From contig NZ_JACIHE010000007.1 of the NCBI RefSeq assembly GCF_014198245.1, positions 62,001 through 126,000 of the forward strand: a stretch of DNA of 64,000 nt, in the 5' to 3' direction. Every line of letters begins with the position of its first letter. Position 1 is the first letter of the stretch. Below the pieces are notes generated by a model, which had not been told where the DNA came from, made no database searches, and saw only the letters and a program-made list of their open reading frames with translations. This stretch comes from Bradyrhizobium sp. cir1. GTDB lineage: Bacteria; Pseudomonadota; Alphaproteobacteria; Rhizobiales; Xanthobacteraceae. Below, one piece after another: positions 48,175 through 57,417 of this stretch. Made by a program: the position numbers and the translations under genes.

Positions 48175-48406
48175 TCCTTCCTCTGCCATCCGATCGATTG
48201 CGTTGTGGCGCCACTCAGTAACGCCACAACCAGTCCTTCGCGGCTCCCGAACGAGCGGCACATCTGCACGCCATGGCTTGTGCAGCGTCCCCACGAAGAG
48301 TGTCTTGCTCGAATTCCAGCCGCCGCGCAAGTGACGCGGACTGCGCCACTGATGCGGTGTGACCCTATCGCCTAACTCAGTCGCACCACGGCCCCCTGTT
48401 TCACCA

Positions 48407-48703
48407 TCACCCAAACTTGAACTGTACCCCGTATCCGCCGCGCGGATGGCTCCATTCGATATCGCCGGTGGGCTCGGCGATGACGCGGCAGGTACCGCAC
48501 TCGATGCAGCCGTCAACTGTTATCTCGACTTTGCCATCGTCGTTGAGCTCGTAGCATCGCGCGGGGCAGGCTTTCAAAAGTGCAAGTAGCTGCGGCGATG
48601 GTGTCGTGTGCGCACGGACCTTGACGTGAGGGTGACCGATGTCGACAAGATAGCGGTTGTAATACAGCTTGTCTTCGACGCGCACTGGGGATTCGACATT
48701 CAT
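48407..48703 (-). CDS. fixX: Ferredoxin-like protein FixX
   Basis: 98 residues. The C-terminal half holds the cluster motif LLKACPARCYEL and DGCIECGTCRVI, one ferredoxin-type 4Fe-4S site with a degenerate second site, as in FixX and the ETF-QO ferredoxin domain. With FixABC it forms the bifurcating complex that sends electrons to nitrogenase. It ends the fixBCX operon; ATG at 48703 (MNVESPV) gives the usual length. Confidence 0.95.
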   Translation of the reverse strand: MNVESPVRVEDKLYYNRYLVDIGHPHVKVRAHTTPSPQLLALLKACPARCYELNDDGKVEITVDGCIECGTCRVIAEPTGDIEWSHPRGGYGVQFKFG

Positions 48704-48741
48704 GGTTTGACCTTCCATCGTTGGGCTTCACACTGTCGCGG

Positions 48742-50049
48742 TCAGCGCCAGGCCCGGGCAAAACGACATGCATCACCGAACAGACCTGTCCACGACCGCG
48801 CCCTGACAAAGGATTTCAGGGTCGCCTTCTCCTTCTCAGCCTTGGGCGTACCATCGACGCGCACAAAGTTTTGCATCGCCTTGGAGATTAGCTGCGGATA
48901 GGTGAGAAAGAAATTTTGTGACTGGGTATGCATTAGGGGCGGCAAATCCTTGTACTTCTTCAGATCTTTGATGACGAAGGAATCGTCTAGCATCTTCTTG
49001 TAGGCCGATAGATTTGCTGCACTCATCGGCTCGCCGCGCGATTTCACCAGACCTATCGCTTCGGCGGCGATGCGGCCGGAAGTCATCGCGAGATTGGAAC
49101 CCTCACGATGAACTGCATTGTTGAGTTGGGCCGCATCGCCCACTACGACCCAGCCTTCCCCATAAAGCTGCGGGATCGACTTGTACCCGCCTTCAGGAAT
49201 GAGATGGGCCGAATACTCCTTGACTTCGGACCCTGCTATCAGGGGCGCCACGGAAGGATGACTCTTGAATTGATCGAGCAGGCCGTAGGGCGTCTGGCTC
49301 GTGCGCTGGAAGTCGGCGACGAGACAACCGATGCCGAGCGAAATGCACTCTTTGTTGGCATAGATGAAACCCATTCCGGTCATGCCGCGGGAAATGGTAC
49401 CGGCCGCCTCGATCACGACGCCTTCATCGCCCCTGAGATTGAAGCGGGCCTCGATAGTCTCGCGGGGCAGGAAGTGCATCTCTTTCACCGCGAGCGCAAC
49501 GTTGTCGGGTCTCGGCCGCGCGCGTAGGCCCGCGCGCGTCCCGAGCAGGCCATTGACCCCCTCGGCCAGCACGACGACATCGGCATGTATTTCGCCGTCT
49601 CGACGATCTGTACGAACACCGACGATCCTTTCACGCTCGTCCCGTACGAGCTCGGTGACGGTCGTCTCGCACAGCAAGGTCGCGCCAGCCTCTCGCACCT
49701 TGGAAGAGAACCATTTGTCAAACTGGGCGCGTATAATCGTGTACCGGTTCGGCCGTTCCTCGTTGAAGTCGTCTGAACGGTAATGCATGCCAACATGGGA
49801 GCGATCGTCCATCATCCAGAACCGCTGCTCAATCAGGTGACGTTCGAGCGGCGCCTCCTCTCGAAACTCGGGGACCAGCTTTTCCATCATGTCGGCATAG
49901 AGGATGGCGCCCTGCACATTCTTCGATCCGGGATATTCGCCGCGCTCGAGCTGCAGCACCTTCATGCCGCGTTTGGCCATGGTCAATGCCGCCGCGTTGC
50001 CGGCCATACCGGCTCCGACCACGATCGCATCGAATCTCTCTCCAATCAT
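48742..50049 (-). CDS. fixC: FixC flavoprotein (ETF-quinone oxidoreductase-like)
   Basis: 435 residues. An N-terminal FAD-binding motif VVGAGMAGNAAAL and later DVVVLAEGVNGLLG and GDAAQLNNAVHREGSNLAMTSG are typical of FixC/ETF-QO. It is the quinone-linked flavoprotein of the FixABCX complex. The third codon ATG (50049) is preferred because AAGGAG stands at the right distance; it also gives the standard length. It begins 12 bases after fixB ends. Confidence 0.96.
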   Translation of the reverse strand: MIGERFDAIVVGAGMAGNAAALTMAKRGMKVLQLERGEYPGSKNVQGAILYADMMEKLVPEFREEAPLERHLIEQRFWMMDDRSHVGMHYRSDDFNEERPNRYTIIRAQFDKWFSSKVREAGATLLCETTVTELVRDERERIVGVRTDRRDGEIHADVVVLAEGVNGLLGTRAGLRARPRPDNVALAVKEMHFLPRETIEARFNLRGDEGVVIEAAGTISRGMTGMGFIYANKECISLGIGCLVADFQRTSQTPYGLLDQFKSHPSVAPLIAGSEVKEYSAHLIPEGGYKSIPQLYGEGWVVVGDAAQLNNAVHREGSNLAMTSGRIAAEAIGLVKSRGEPMSAANLSAYKKMLDDSFVIKDLKKYKDLPPLMHTQSQNFFLTYPQLISKAMQNFVRVDGTPKAEKEKATLKSFVRARSWTGLFGDACRFARAWR

Positions 50050-50061
50050 TATCATCTCCTT

Positions 50062-51171
50062 CTAGACAGCGATCCGGGCGCGCGAATTCGGCAAAAGCCG
50101 AGCGCGAAATGCGGCCGTCAGCGCCGGTAGCAATTGAATGGCGTCACTGACGATCGCGAGATGGGCGAAGTCAAAGATCGGAGCGTTCTTGTCAGTATTG
50201 ACGGCGACGATCAGATCCGCACCCTCCACGCCAACCCGGTGCTGGATCGCGCCGGAAATGCCGGCGGCAATATAGAGCTTCGGCCGGATGGTTTTGCCCG
50301 TCTGGCCGATTTGCCGGTCAGACGTAACCCACCCTTTTTGCACGAGAGGACGCGAGCAGCCATATTCAGCGCCAAGCAGAGTTGCGAGCTCGCGCACCAA
50401 CCGAAAGTTCTCAGGCGATCCCAGTCCCAGGCCGCCCGCAACCACGACATCGGCATAGGCCAGATTGGAGGTTTCTGCATCGCGGTCGGGTAGGAACGAC
50501 AATACCTTTGTGACAATGTCATCTTCCACAAGACCGAGCGGATGGACGATGATACGAGCGGCATCGCGTACGACGCGCTCAGGCATCGGCATGACCCGCG
50601 GGCGGACGGTTGCCATCTGCGGACGATAATTCAAGGTATAAATCGTGCAGAGCAGCGAGCCGCCAAAGGTCGGACGTGTCGCCGCCAGCGAACCATCGGC
50701 GTCGACGTCCAACGCGGTGCAGTCGGCTGTGAGCCCCGTCGACAGAGTCGTCGCCACGGAACCTGCGAGATCGCGACCGAGCGTCGTCGCCCCCAACAGT
50801 AGGATCTCGGGCTTGTAGGTGTTGACGAGTTCGGTTAGCGCTTTGGTGTAGGATTCGTTGCGGTAATCCGACAAAACATTGTCGCTCACGAGATAGGCCA
50901 TATCGGCGCCATAGCAAAATGCGTCAAGCGCGGCGTTACGTGTGTGCTGCCCCTCCGGACCGATAACGACAGCGGCAAGATTCACTTTTAGCCTGTCGGC
51001 CAGCCTGCGGCCCGCCCCCATGAGCTCCCAGGAGACCGGATGCACCCGGCCGCGCTCCAGCTCAACGAAGACCCAGACGTGCTTGTAGGCCTTAAAGTGC
51101 TCCGGCAGTTCTTTTTTGGCCCCTGCGCGACCGGCCGCCGCCGGCATGGCCGTTCTTGTGACATTGCTCAT
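50062..51171 (-). CDS. fixB: FixB, electron-transfer flavoprotein alpha subunit
   Basis: 369 residues. The N-terminal ETF domain is followed by the FAD-binding part with SRPLVQKGWVTSDRQIGQTG and IAAGISGAIQH, the ETF-alpha signature. FixB pairs with FixA, which in this locus is only a relic just upstream, so an intact fixA must lie elsewhere if the complex is to work. The likely promoter is the sigma-54 site at 51931-51946. Confidence 0.97.
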   Translation of the reverse strand: MSNVTRTAMPAAAGRAGAKKELPEHFKAYKHVWVFVELERGRVHPVSWELMGAGRRLADRLKVNLAAVVIGPEGQHTRNAALDAFCYGADMAYLVSDNVLSDYRNESYTKALTELVNTYKPEILLLGATTLGRDLAGSVATTLSTGLTADCTALDVDADGSLAATRPTFGGSLLCTIYTLNYRPQMATVRPRVMPMPERVVRDAARIIVHPLGLVEDDIVTKVLSFLPDRDAETSNLAYADVVVAGGLGLGSPENFRLVRELATLLGAEYGCSRPLVQKGWVTSDRQIGQTGKTIRPKLYIAAGISGAIQHRVGVEGADLIVAVNTDKNAPIFDFAHLAIVSDAIQLLPALTAAFRARLLPNSRARIAV

Positions 51172-51174
51172 ACT

Positions 51175-51696
51175 CTAAATTCCCCTCAAAGATAGGCGCG
51201 CCCGCGCCACAGGTTTGCTTTTTAGCTTCGATAACTGAAGATCACTTTTGGTCAGCGAGGGGCCGGCTGCTCTGCCCCGTCTGCTTGGTCCGACCGGCCG
51301 CACAACAAGAGGCGTCGTCGCGATAGACGTACCGGTCCGGCCGGATTTGGAGCGGTCTTCCACACTGGACGCTTGCGCGCCAGGTTCGACGAGCGCCACC
51401 GCAGCGGCCAGGGCGCCGCGGTGGTTGTGACCGGTCGCTTCCATGCCTGAGTTGGCGAGTCCGTTCGCTGCGCAAAACCTGCGCCTCACTTTCGGCCCAC
51501 CAGCTCCACATTGACTGTGACGACGAGCGCGATCCTGGCAACGCACCTGTCACGCGATCCATGCCGAGCCTCCAGCGCGGACAGCCCGTATGGGCCGACG
51601 TTGGCCCTCTTCCTGACGCATGTTGCTATCCGCCATGAGATGGATACAAATCTGAGCGGAATCCGGGGCCGACTTGATCCGGACGACGCTGGGCAT
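51175..51696 (-). pseudogene. fixA: fixA relic (ETF beta subunit remnant)
   Basis: Starts at 51696 as MPSVVRIKSAPDSAQICIHL followed by MADSNMRQ, a clear match to the FixA N-terminus (VVCIKQVPDSAQIRVHPVTNTIMRQG type). A frameshift then leads to the frame with PYGLSALEA (NPYDLFALEEA in FixA). About 110 codons of the middle appear deleted; the rest, to 51175, reads as scrambled C-terminal pieces across frames. FixA is normally about 280 residues; only about 520 bases remain. It sits exactly where fixA lies in fixABCX operons of other diazotrophs. Confidence 0.75.
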
Positions 51697-52163
51697 ACCC
51701 TCTCCAGGTGTAGCGCGAACGGGCGACTTATCCATTGACCACCATCTCACCGTCCATACGGAGCCTTGATCGTGTCAACGACCGTTTCGAACGGACCTGG
51801 CGCGATCGTAGGCCACGAGATGATGGCGCAGGGCTCGGCAGGCACTAAAAGCAGCATCATAAGTCTTCCTTCGATCTCATCTCGGACGACTACCATCTGT
51901 CGGCATCGATGATCGGATCGGCAGGACAACAGCAAGTGTCGTACCAGTTGCAAAAAACACTGAAAGTCAGTCGAAAGTAATGGTTTGGCAGACACTTGAA
52001 ATATCCGCTGGTACCGTGGACACGACCAGTCCAGACATGGGTCGGGAATACGACAGCCGCCGCTCGGGTGATAGCTGCAGAGAGTTGACCCGGATAAGGA
52101 CGAAAGGCCGCACATCGGGTTGCCACGGTGCCCGTCGGGCACACCTTGCAGTGGAACGCTAGA
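51697..52163. other. Promoter region between nifW and the fixA relic
   Basis: Contains the sigma-54 promoter at 51931-51946. No gene supported. No TGT-N10-ACA NifA site was found between the promoter and nifW. Confidence 0.6.
51931..51946 (-). promoter_or_regulatory. Sigma-54 promoter upstream of the fixA relic and fixBCX
   Basis: Minus strand reads TGGTACGACACTTGCT, an exact fit to TGGYAC-N5-TTGCW. It points to fixBCX, which starts about 760 bases downstream behind the fixA relic. Confidence 0.8.
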
Positions 52164-52505
52164 TCACTTCAGCTCGCTCAATGGGACAAAGGCCGCCGCC
52201 TTCTTAGGGTCTGCGGCCGCCTCCTTCAAAACCTTGAACACTCGCTGGTCGATCGGTGACGATGCCACGAAATCGGCATAGGCCCGCTCCAGCATCGCCT
52301 TGCACCGAGCTCTGATTTCCGGCTCTGCGGCACCTGCAAATTGCTCTTTTGCAAAGTATTGTCCCATGCGCTTTAAGATGTGAAGGCGCGCGACATTCAC
52401 GATTTTAGGGTCGTAATCGACGCCAAGTAGCGAAAAAAAATCCTCCGCCGATGAGGCCTTGCTGAGCCGATCGAGGATACCGGCTGCCGGGGATGAATTG
52501 ATCAT
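52164..52505 (-). CDS. nifW: Nitrogenase-protective protein NifW
   Basis: 113 residues with the NifW pattern LSKASSAEDFFSLLGVDYDP, VNVARLHILKRMGQYF and C-terminal FVPLSELK. NifW binds the MoFe protein and helps its oxygen tolerance or maturation. It has a GGAGAATTTTC-type ribosome site before the ATG. It stands between nifV and fixBCX. Confidence 0.95.
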   Translation of the reverse strand: MINSSPAAGILDRLSKASSAEDFFSLLGVDYDPKIVNVARLHILKRMGQYFAKEQFAGAAEPEIRARCKAMLERAYADFVASSPIDQRVFKVLKEAAADPKKAAAFVPLSELK

Positions 52506-52846
52506 GGAAAATTCTCCTTCGGATTAGCTCTGGACGGTAAATGAGATGGGGTGCGCCTGTTGACTGCTGGCGGGATCAATGGCCAGACCACGATCGAGGC
52601 TGACGCTAGTCAGGACGGTCGCCGGACCGGAACTCAGCGCGAGAAGACGCCGATTGGCAGTGCGGGGCGGCTCGCCATTGGGTAGGAGATCACAGCATGT
52701 ATGGCGGAACGGGAAGTAAGATCTGGAGGTGAGATCGCGCCAGGGGACCTGACGTGCGAAAGCTGGACGCCGTCCGGGCCCATCAGCGATATCGACGCCA
52801 TCCTTGCGGCGCGTCTGTTTACGCAAACGCTGCTGGACACGGCTTT
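52506..52846. other. Gap between nifV and nifW
   Basis: About 340 bases. A minus-strand open frame (52524-52877) ends in a segment LLALSSGPATVLTSVSLDRG but has no recognisable family and overlaps the end of nifV. No regulatory site identified. Confidence 0.4.
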
Positions 52847-54052
52847 TCACGCGGGGTGGGTTGCCAGGCATCCGCACACGTCGCGCCAGATCGCCGCCAC
52901 GGTTTCGCGCTCGACCGGCCGCTTGTGCTCAATGGCGTATTTGCGGACTTGCGACAGAATCTGTCTGGCTTCATCGGCGCTGGCGACGAGCTGCAGTTCA
53001 TCGAGTAACGCGGTGATCGCCCCAAGTCCGGAATGCTTGCCGATCACAAAGCGGTTGCAGCGGCCAAACAAAACGGGATCAAGCGATTGATAGGTGCGTT
53101 GATCCTTCAAAAGGCCGTCGACATGAATGCCGGATTCGTGCGTAAATACATGCTCTCCGACGATGGCCTTGTTCACAGGAATCGCACGTGCGGCCGCGGC
53201 TGCTACCACCGCGGCGACGTTCTCGAGCTCCGGGAGTATGATGCCTGTCTCGCGCCCGTAGAGCTGCTTGAGTGCGACCGCGATTTCCTCGAGCGGGGCA
53301 TTTCCGGCCCGCTCGCCCAATCCGATGACGGTCACTGAGGCGTGGCTCACGCCGGCCTTGATAGCGGAGAGCGTGTTGGCGGTTGCGAGTCCGAGATCAT
53401 CGTGACCGTGAAATTCGAGTTCGAGATCGGTGGTCGCACGCAAATTCCTGACCAGCACGTAGGTTGCGTCGGGATCGAGCACACTGAGCGTATCTGCAAT
53501 ACGAAAGCGACGCGCGCCCGCGGCTTTTGCAGTTGCCATCAGTTTGATGAGAAAATCGATGTCGGCGCGGGAGGAGTCCTCACCACCGACGGCGACCTCA
53601 AGTCCGCGCGCACAGGCATAGCCTACCAATCGCTTCACCCGTTCCAGCGCCAGGTCGCGATGACCACCTAGCTTGGCCGCGATCTGGACATCGGAGGTCG
53701 GGATCGACATATTGATCATGGACACCTTTGCTTCGATCGCCGCGTCGACATCCGATTCCCGCATCCGGCACCAGCCTATGGTGGTCAGCGGAAGATCTGC
53801 TTCGACAATGGCGCGAATGGCGGCGATCTCCTCGTTGCCCATCGCCGGCGTTCCGGCCTCGATCTCCGTGACTCCGGCCCGCGCCAGCGCCTGCGCGATC
53901 GCTAGCTTTTCCTCTGTGGTGAACGCAACGCCAGGTGCCTGCTCGCCGTCGCGTAATGTCGTGTCGTTGAGCACGGTGGGCTTGGCGCGCACCTGGTCGG
54001 ACCAAGACGATTTTGCGGCGGTGCTAGCGGCAATCACGCGAGAGCTCCTCAT
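52847..54052 (-). CDS. nifV: Homocitrate synthase NifV
   Basis: 401 residues of the DRE-TIM metallolyase family: NDTTLRDGEQAPGVAF (metal and substrate site), ELEFHGHDDLGLATANTL, and HVFTHESGIHVDGLL. NifV condenses acetyl-CoA with 2-oxoglutarate to homocitrate, the organic ligand of FeMo-cofactor. Many rhizobia lack it and rely on homocitrate from the plant, so its presence matters for free-living or alternative-host fixation. A NifA-type upstream site lies just before it (54085-54100). Confidence 0.95.
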   Translation of the reverse strand: MRSSRVIAASTAAKSSWSDQVRAKPTVLNDTTLRDGEQAPGVAFTTEEKLAIAQALARAGVTEIEAGTPAMGNEEIAAIRAIVEADLPLTTIGWCRMRESDVDAAIEAKVSMINMSIPTSDVQIAAKLGGHRDLALERVKRLVGYACARGLEVAVGGEDSSRADIDFLIKLMATAKAAGARRFRIADTLSVLDPDATYVLVRNLRATTDLELEFHGHDDLGLATANTLSAIKAGVSHASVTVIGLGERAGNAPLEEIAVALKQLYGRETGIILPELENVAAVVAAAAARAIPVNKAIVGEHVFTHESGIHVDGLLKDQRTYQSLDPVLFGRCNRFVIGKHSGLGAITALLDELQLVASADEARQILSQVRKYAIEHKRPVERETVAAIWRDVCGCLATHPA

Positions 54053-54084
54053 TGTTTGACCTACCTAAGCTTCAGCAAATGGAT

Positions 54085-54100
54085 TGTCGTAAATGCGACA
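54085..54100. promoter_or_regulatory. NifA upstream activator sequence near nifV
   Basis: TGTCGTAAATGCGACA fits TGT-N10-ACA and is almost fully palindromic. It is only 33 bases before the nifV start and no sigma-54 promoter was found between, so its target is uncertain. Confidence 0.55.
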
Positions 54101-54254
54101 GGCCTATGAAGCGGACGCCTTGCCTACTGCCCCGCCGAGTTCGAACTTTAATGCAGTTGCGGCGGGCCAGGATGTAAGAATTGTTGCGGAGCACTTAAGC
54201 CCGCCGCCGCCTTGGACACATGGTCACTCGCTCGAAACGGCGTCAGCCGCGCCC

Positions 54255-55064
54255 TCAACCTTCCGCGCGGCTTACCGAATCCTGCGAGGCTTTCCCCGAT
54301 GATGGTGCGATCGCGGACCCTTGTGGCAGTTCAGATGGCCAGTCGCCGGCAACGACCGGCCGAGCCGACTGCAACAGAAAATCGCGCCGGCGCTCGGCCA
54401 TCCGGCTCTCACCGCTTTCTTCGTCGAAGCAGATGTTGAAGTCGTCACATTGGTTGCACACGGGTGTCGTGCACATCACGAGGCCTTCATTCTCACAAAG
54501 CATGCGGTAGAAGAAGCGCTTCCAGCGCATATTGTTGACATTGCGCGCGGCGAGCGGCGCGAAATGGCGACTCAGCAGCCGGGAGAGTTCGCCGCGATTG
54601 CGCAAGCCGAGAGCTTCCCACAGATGGCCTGGCTCAATGGCGCGCCGCGCTATCATCGCAGCCAGCCAGTGGCCGATATCCCGTTCCGTCGAGCGTTGCT
54701 TGAGCAAGAGATCGCGCAGCATTGCGATCTCTTCGTCCCCTTCGCACTTAAAAACCGAGAGCTGCTCCGCCAGCTTGATCTCAAGCGAGGGAAAGTACTG
54801 CTCCAGCAAGGCCGCCAGTTCAAGGCCGGACAGGCCGGCCTTCTCGGGAAGGGAGCCACCATCCATTGTGGCAGCCGCCAAGATAGACGCCAGGACATGG
54901 CGATCGAAATTGCTGTCAATGGCAATATCGGCATCTGCAGGAGGCCCACCGGTGAGTAGGCGGTAGGTTGCAATTCCCCTGTGCATCTGACTGTTGGCAT
55001 CAACGGCACAATCAGCCATCAGCGGAAGGAAGTGCGCTTCGGATATAATTTTGCGAGTTTCCAC
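54255..55064 (-). CDS. nifQ: Molybdenum donor NifQ
   Basis: 269 residues. The C-terminal motif C-x4-C-x2-C-x5-C is complete (Cys198, 203, 206, 212, in CTTPVCNQCDDFNICF), which binds the Mo-Fe-S cluster delivered for FeMo-cofactor synthesis. The start is a GTG without clear ribosome site; an ATG at 55016 (MADCAVDANSQM) is a possible alternative. It lies 130 bases downstream of nifH on the same strand and may share its promoter. Confidence 0.92.
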   Translation of the reverse strand: METRKIISEAHFLPLMADCAVDANSQMHRGIATYRLLTGGPPADADIAIDSNFDRHVLASILAAATMDGGSLPEKAGLSGLELAALLEQYFPSLEIKLAEQLSVFKCEGDEEIAMLRDLLLKQRSTERDIGHWLAAMIARRAIEPGHLWEALGLRNRGELSRLLSRHFAPLAARNVNNMRWKRFFYRMLCENEGLVMCTTPVCNQCDDFNICFDEESGESRMAERRRDFLLQSARPVVAGDWPSELPQGSAIAPSSGKASQDSVSRAEG

Positions 55065-55194
55065 AATGGTCTGGCTTGCGCTGCCGCATCCTGGTTTTGA
55101 TCAGGCTCGATCGTCAGAATGCCGGCCTCCCGGGATGGGCGGTGAGGGAGACCGGCATTCGTCGCGCCTTTCACAAGGCCGCGCCTCGCGACCT

Positions 55195-56079
55195 TTACGA
55201 GGCCGCGAGTTCGGCGGCGGTCTTGCCGACGATGGATTCGTCCACGGGCTTCATAATGCCATGCTCCATCAGCATGTCCTCGAGCTCGTCCATGGAGATT
55301 GGAGTCGGGATGATGCCTTTGCCGCCATTTTTGTGAACCTTGGTCGCAAGATTGCGATAGTGATCGGCCTGCTTGGAATCGGGTGCATATTCGAGCACCG
55401 TCATGCGCCGTAACTCGGCATGCTGCACCACGTTGTCGCGCGGCACGAAGTAGATCAGCTGAGTGCCGAGCTTCTTGGCCAACGCTTCCGCCAGTTCCAG
55501 CTCCTTGTCGGTCTGCCGCTCATTGCAGATCAGACCGCCCAGCCGCACGCCGCCAGAGTTGGCGTATTTCAGGATCCCCTTGGAAATGTTGTTCGCGGCA
55601 TACATCGCCATCATTTCACCGGACATCACGATATAGATTTCCTGCGCCTTGTTCTCGCGGATCGGCATCGCAAAGCCACCGCAAACGACGTCGCCGAGCA
55701 CGTCGTATGAGACATAGTCAATGTTTTCGTAGGCGCCGTTCTCCTCCAGGAAATTGATCGAGGTAATGACGCCGCGGCCGGCGCAGCCGACACCCGGCTC
55801 AGGACCACCGGACTCCACGCAGCGAATATCCTTGTAGCCGACCTTCATCACGTCCTCGAGCTCGAGGTCCTCCACGCTGCCGGCGCTCGCTGCAAGGCTC
55901 AAAATCGTGTCTTGCGCCTTAGCGTGCAGAATCAGGCGGGTCGAGTCCGCTTTCGGGTCGCACCCTACAATCAGGATTTTTTGACCCATCTCGGCCAGCG
56001 CCGCCAGCGTGTTCTGCGAAGTGGTCGACTTGCCGATGCCGCCCTTCCCGTAGAACGCGATTTGTCTCAGTGAAGACAT
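55195..56079 (-). CDS. nifH: Nitrogenase iron protein NifH
   Basis: 294 residues. P-loop GKGGIGKST (11-19), 4Fe-4S ligands Cys99 (GVGCAGRG, which also contains the ADP-ribosylation-type Arg102) and Cys133 (VVCGGFAMP), and conserved IVGCDPKADSTRLIL. It reduces the MoFe protein using ATP. ATG at 56079 with GGAG nine bases upstream gives the standard Bradyrhizobium length; the open frame runs further upstream. A sigma-54 promoter and two NifA sites lie upstream. nifDK are not in the window. Confidence 0.99.
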   Translation of the reverse strand: MSSLRQIAFYGKGGIGKSTTSQNTLAALAEMGQKILIVGCDPKADSTRLILHAKAQDTILSLAASAGSVEDLELEDVMKVGYKDIRCVESGGPEPGVGCAGRGVITSINFLEENGAYENIDYVSYDVLGDVVCGGFAMPIRENKAQEIYIVMSGEMMAMYAANNISKGILKYANSGGVRLGGLICNERQTDKELELAEALAKKLGTQLIYFVPRDNVVQHAELRRMTVLEYAPDSKQADHYRNLATKVHKNGGKGIIPTPISMDELEDMLMEHGIMKPVDESIVGKTAAELAAS

Positions 56080-56239
56080 GTTGTTCTCCATCAACCGATT
56101 TGCCAAAAGTTGCGCTTCTTGCGCGCGAGCTTGTTTCTCTCTCAGAAACGGGGGCACACGGGTTCAAGGGAAGGAGCGCATCGCTCGTCTTACGCGTCGG
56201 CGTGCACTCAGCCCTCACTCAGTGTTGCTGCCGCTCAGT

Positions 56240-56255
56240 AGCAACCGCCGTGCCA
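56240..56255 (-). promoter_or_regulatory. Sigma-54 promoter of nifH
   Basis: Minus strand TGGCACGGCGGTTGCT, a perfect -24/-12 element, with a leader of roughly 150 bases to the nifH start. Confidence 0.93.
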
Positions 56256-56327
56256 ACGCTTGACTGCGCTCCTTAAGCCTCTGATTACGTTTCTGAAAAC
56301 CAACTGGCTGATGAGCAAGGTCCTGCC

Positions 56328-56343
56328 TGTTTTGGATCTAACA
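56328..56343 (-). promoter_or_regulatory. NifA upstream activator sequence 1 for nifH
   Basis: TGTTTTGGATCTAACA fits TGT-N10-ACA and lies about 75 bases upstream of the -24 element. Confidence 0.85.
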
Positions 56344-56356
56344 GGATCTGCGCGGC

Positions 56357-56372
56357 TGTCAGAAAACTAACA
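56357..56372 (-). promoter_or_regulatory. NifA upstream activator sequence 2 for nifH
   Basis: TGTCAGAAAACTAACA fits TGT-N10-ACA, 29 bases from the first site; paired sites are known upstream of nifH in Bradyrhizobium. Confidence 0.85.
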
Positions 56373-56632
56373 ACGACCACAACCATCAACGCGAAAAGCC
56401 GATTTGGCGTGACCTGTCTGATGCCTTCAGGTGTGGAACGGAACTTGCTCCGATTCGACAACAGTGAATATGCCGGTCGGGCCCGAAACCTGGTGCACCA
56501 GCGGCGAGGTTGCATACATGGTACGGCGCTTCGTGCGCTGACTTTGGAGATGATCGGCAAGAAATTGAACAGGCCGCCGAAGCAGCCGCGCCGTGCCAAT
56601 CGTTCAGCTCAGCGCGCCTACAGAGGTATATC

Positions 56633-57046
56633 GTGGCGACAATCATCTTCTATCAGAAACCCGGCTGCGCCACTAACGCGCGTCAGATTCAAGCGCGGAA
56701 GTCCGCCGGCCACGACGTGATCGCCCAACACATCTTGAACGAGCCATGGGATGCGGAGGAATTACGTAGCTTCTTCGGCAATATGCCCGTCGGCTCCTGG
56801 TTCAACCGAGCTGCGGCTCGTATCAAGTCAGGCGAAATCAATCCCGATACTATCGACGCGGCAAGCGCACTCGCATTGATGGTGGGCGAACCGCTCCTGA
56901 TACGACGACCGCTGATCGACGTAGACGGGGCACGATGTGCCGGGCTCGATCATGAGCCCGTGCTGTCGCTGCTTGGCCGCAAGACGCAAGATGATCTCGA
57001 GGGGTGTTTGCACGAAGCAAACCCCACGCGTTGTGCGCAGGCCTGA
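56633..57046 (+). CDS. nifO: ArsC-family nitrogenase-associated protein (NifO type)
   Basis: 137 residues from a GTG with AGAGG seven bases upstream. The N-terminus TIIFYQKPGCATNARQI is the thioredoxin-fold ArsC/Spx start with a single catalytic-type Cys12; WDAEELRSFFGNMPVGSWFN and GEPLLIRRPLIDVDG follow. The family is found in nif clusters (NifO, nitrogenase-associated protein), with a suggested role in molybdenum allocation. It is divergent from nifH and may share the UAS region. Confidence 0.85.
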   Translation: MATIIFYQKPGCATNARQIQARKSAGHDVIAQHILNEPWDAEELRSFFGNMPVGSWFNRAAARIKSGEINPDTIDAASALALMVGEPLLIRRPLIDVDGARCAGLDHEPVLSLLGRKTQDDLEGCLHEANPTRCAQA

Positions 57047-57417
57047 GGAAACGAAGGAGCGGCCCCCAGTCCATCAAACAAGGAAGGATGACGTTTCCCA
57101 CTTCCGGCTTCCTTTACGGGCAATAAGCGACGGGACCTTCGCTGAGACGGCCCACGCGAGTGGCTGCCCGTAAGGGGCATCGTCTATATTGCGCTCGATT
57201 GCCGCGCTTCTCGCTCTTGTGAGAGGCGGCGAAGGTGCCGCCTTTGTCGCGCATGATGTCCGCGGCCTGGATTGGATCAGAGCAACAATCCGAGATGCGG
57301 CTTCTTGAACAGACCCGCCTCTCTTGAATTGAATAAGGATCAGAACAGATCTCCACCCTGCGCGGCAGTGATCCTTATGCAACTTAGCGGCATAATTGCG
57401 CTCTGCTCGCTTCCATT
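57047..57417. other. Gap between nifO and ompW
   Basis: About 370 bases with no supported gene; the FixK-type site follows at 57418. Confidence 0.5.

Noticed and set aside
56285..56599. Minus-strand frame of 104 codons upstream of nifH
   Set aside because: Overlaps both NifA sites of nifH; the DNA is better explained as control region.
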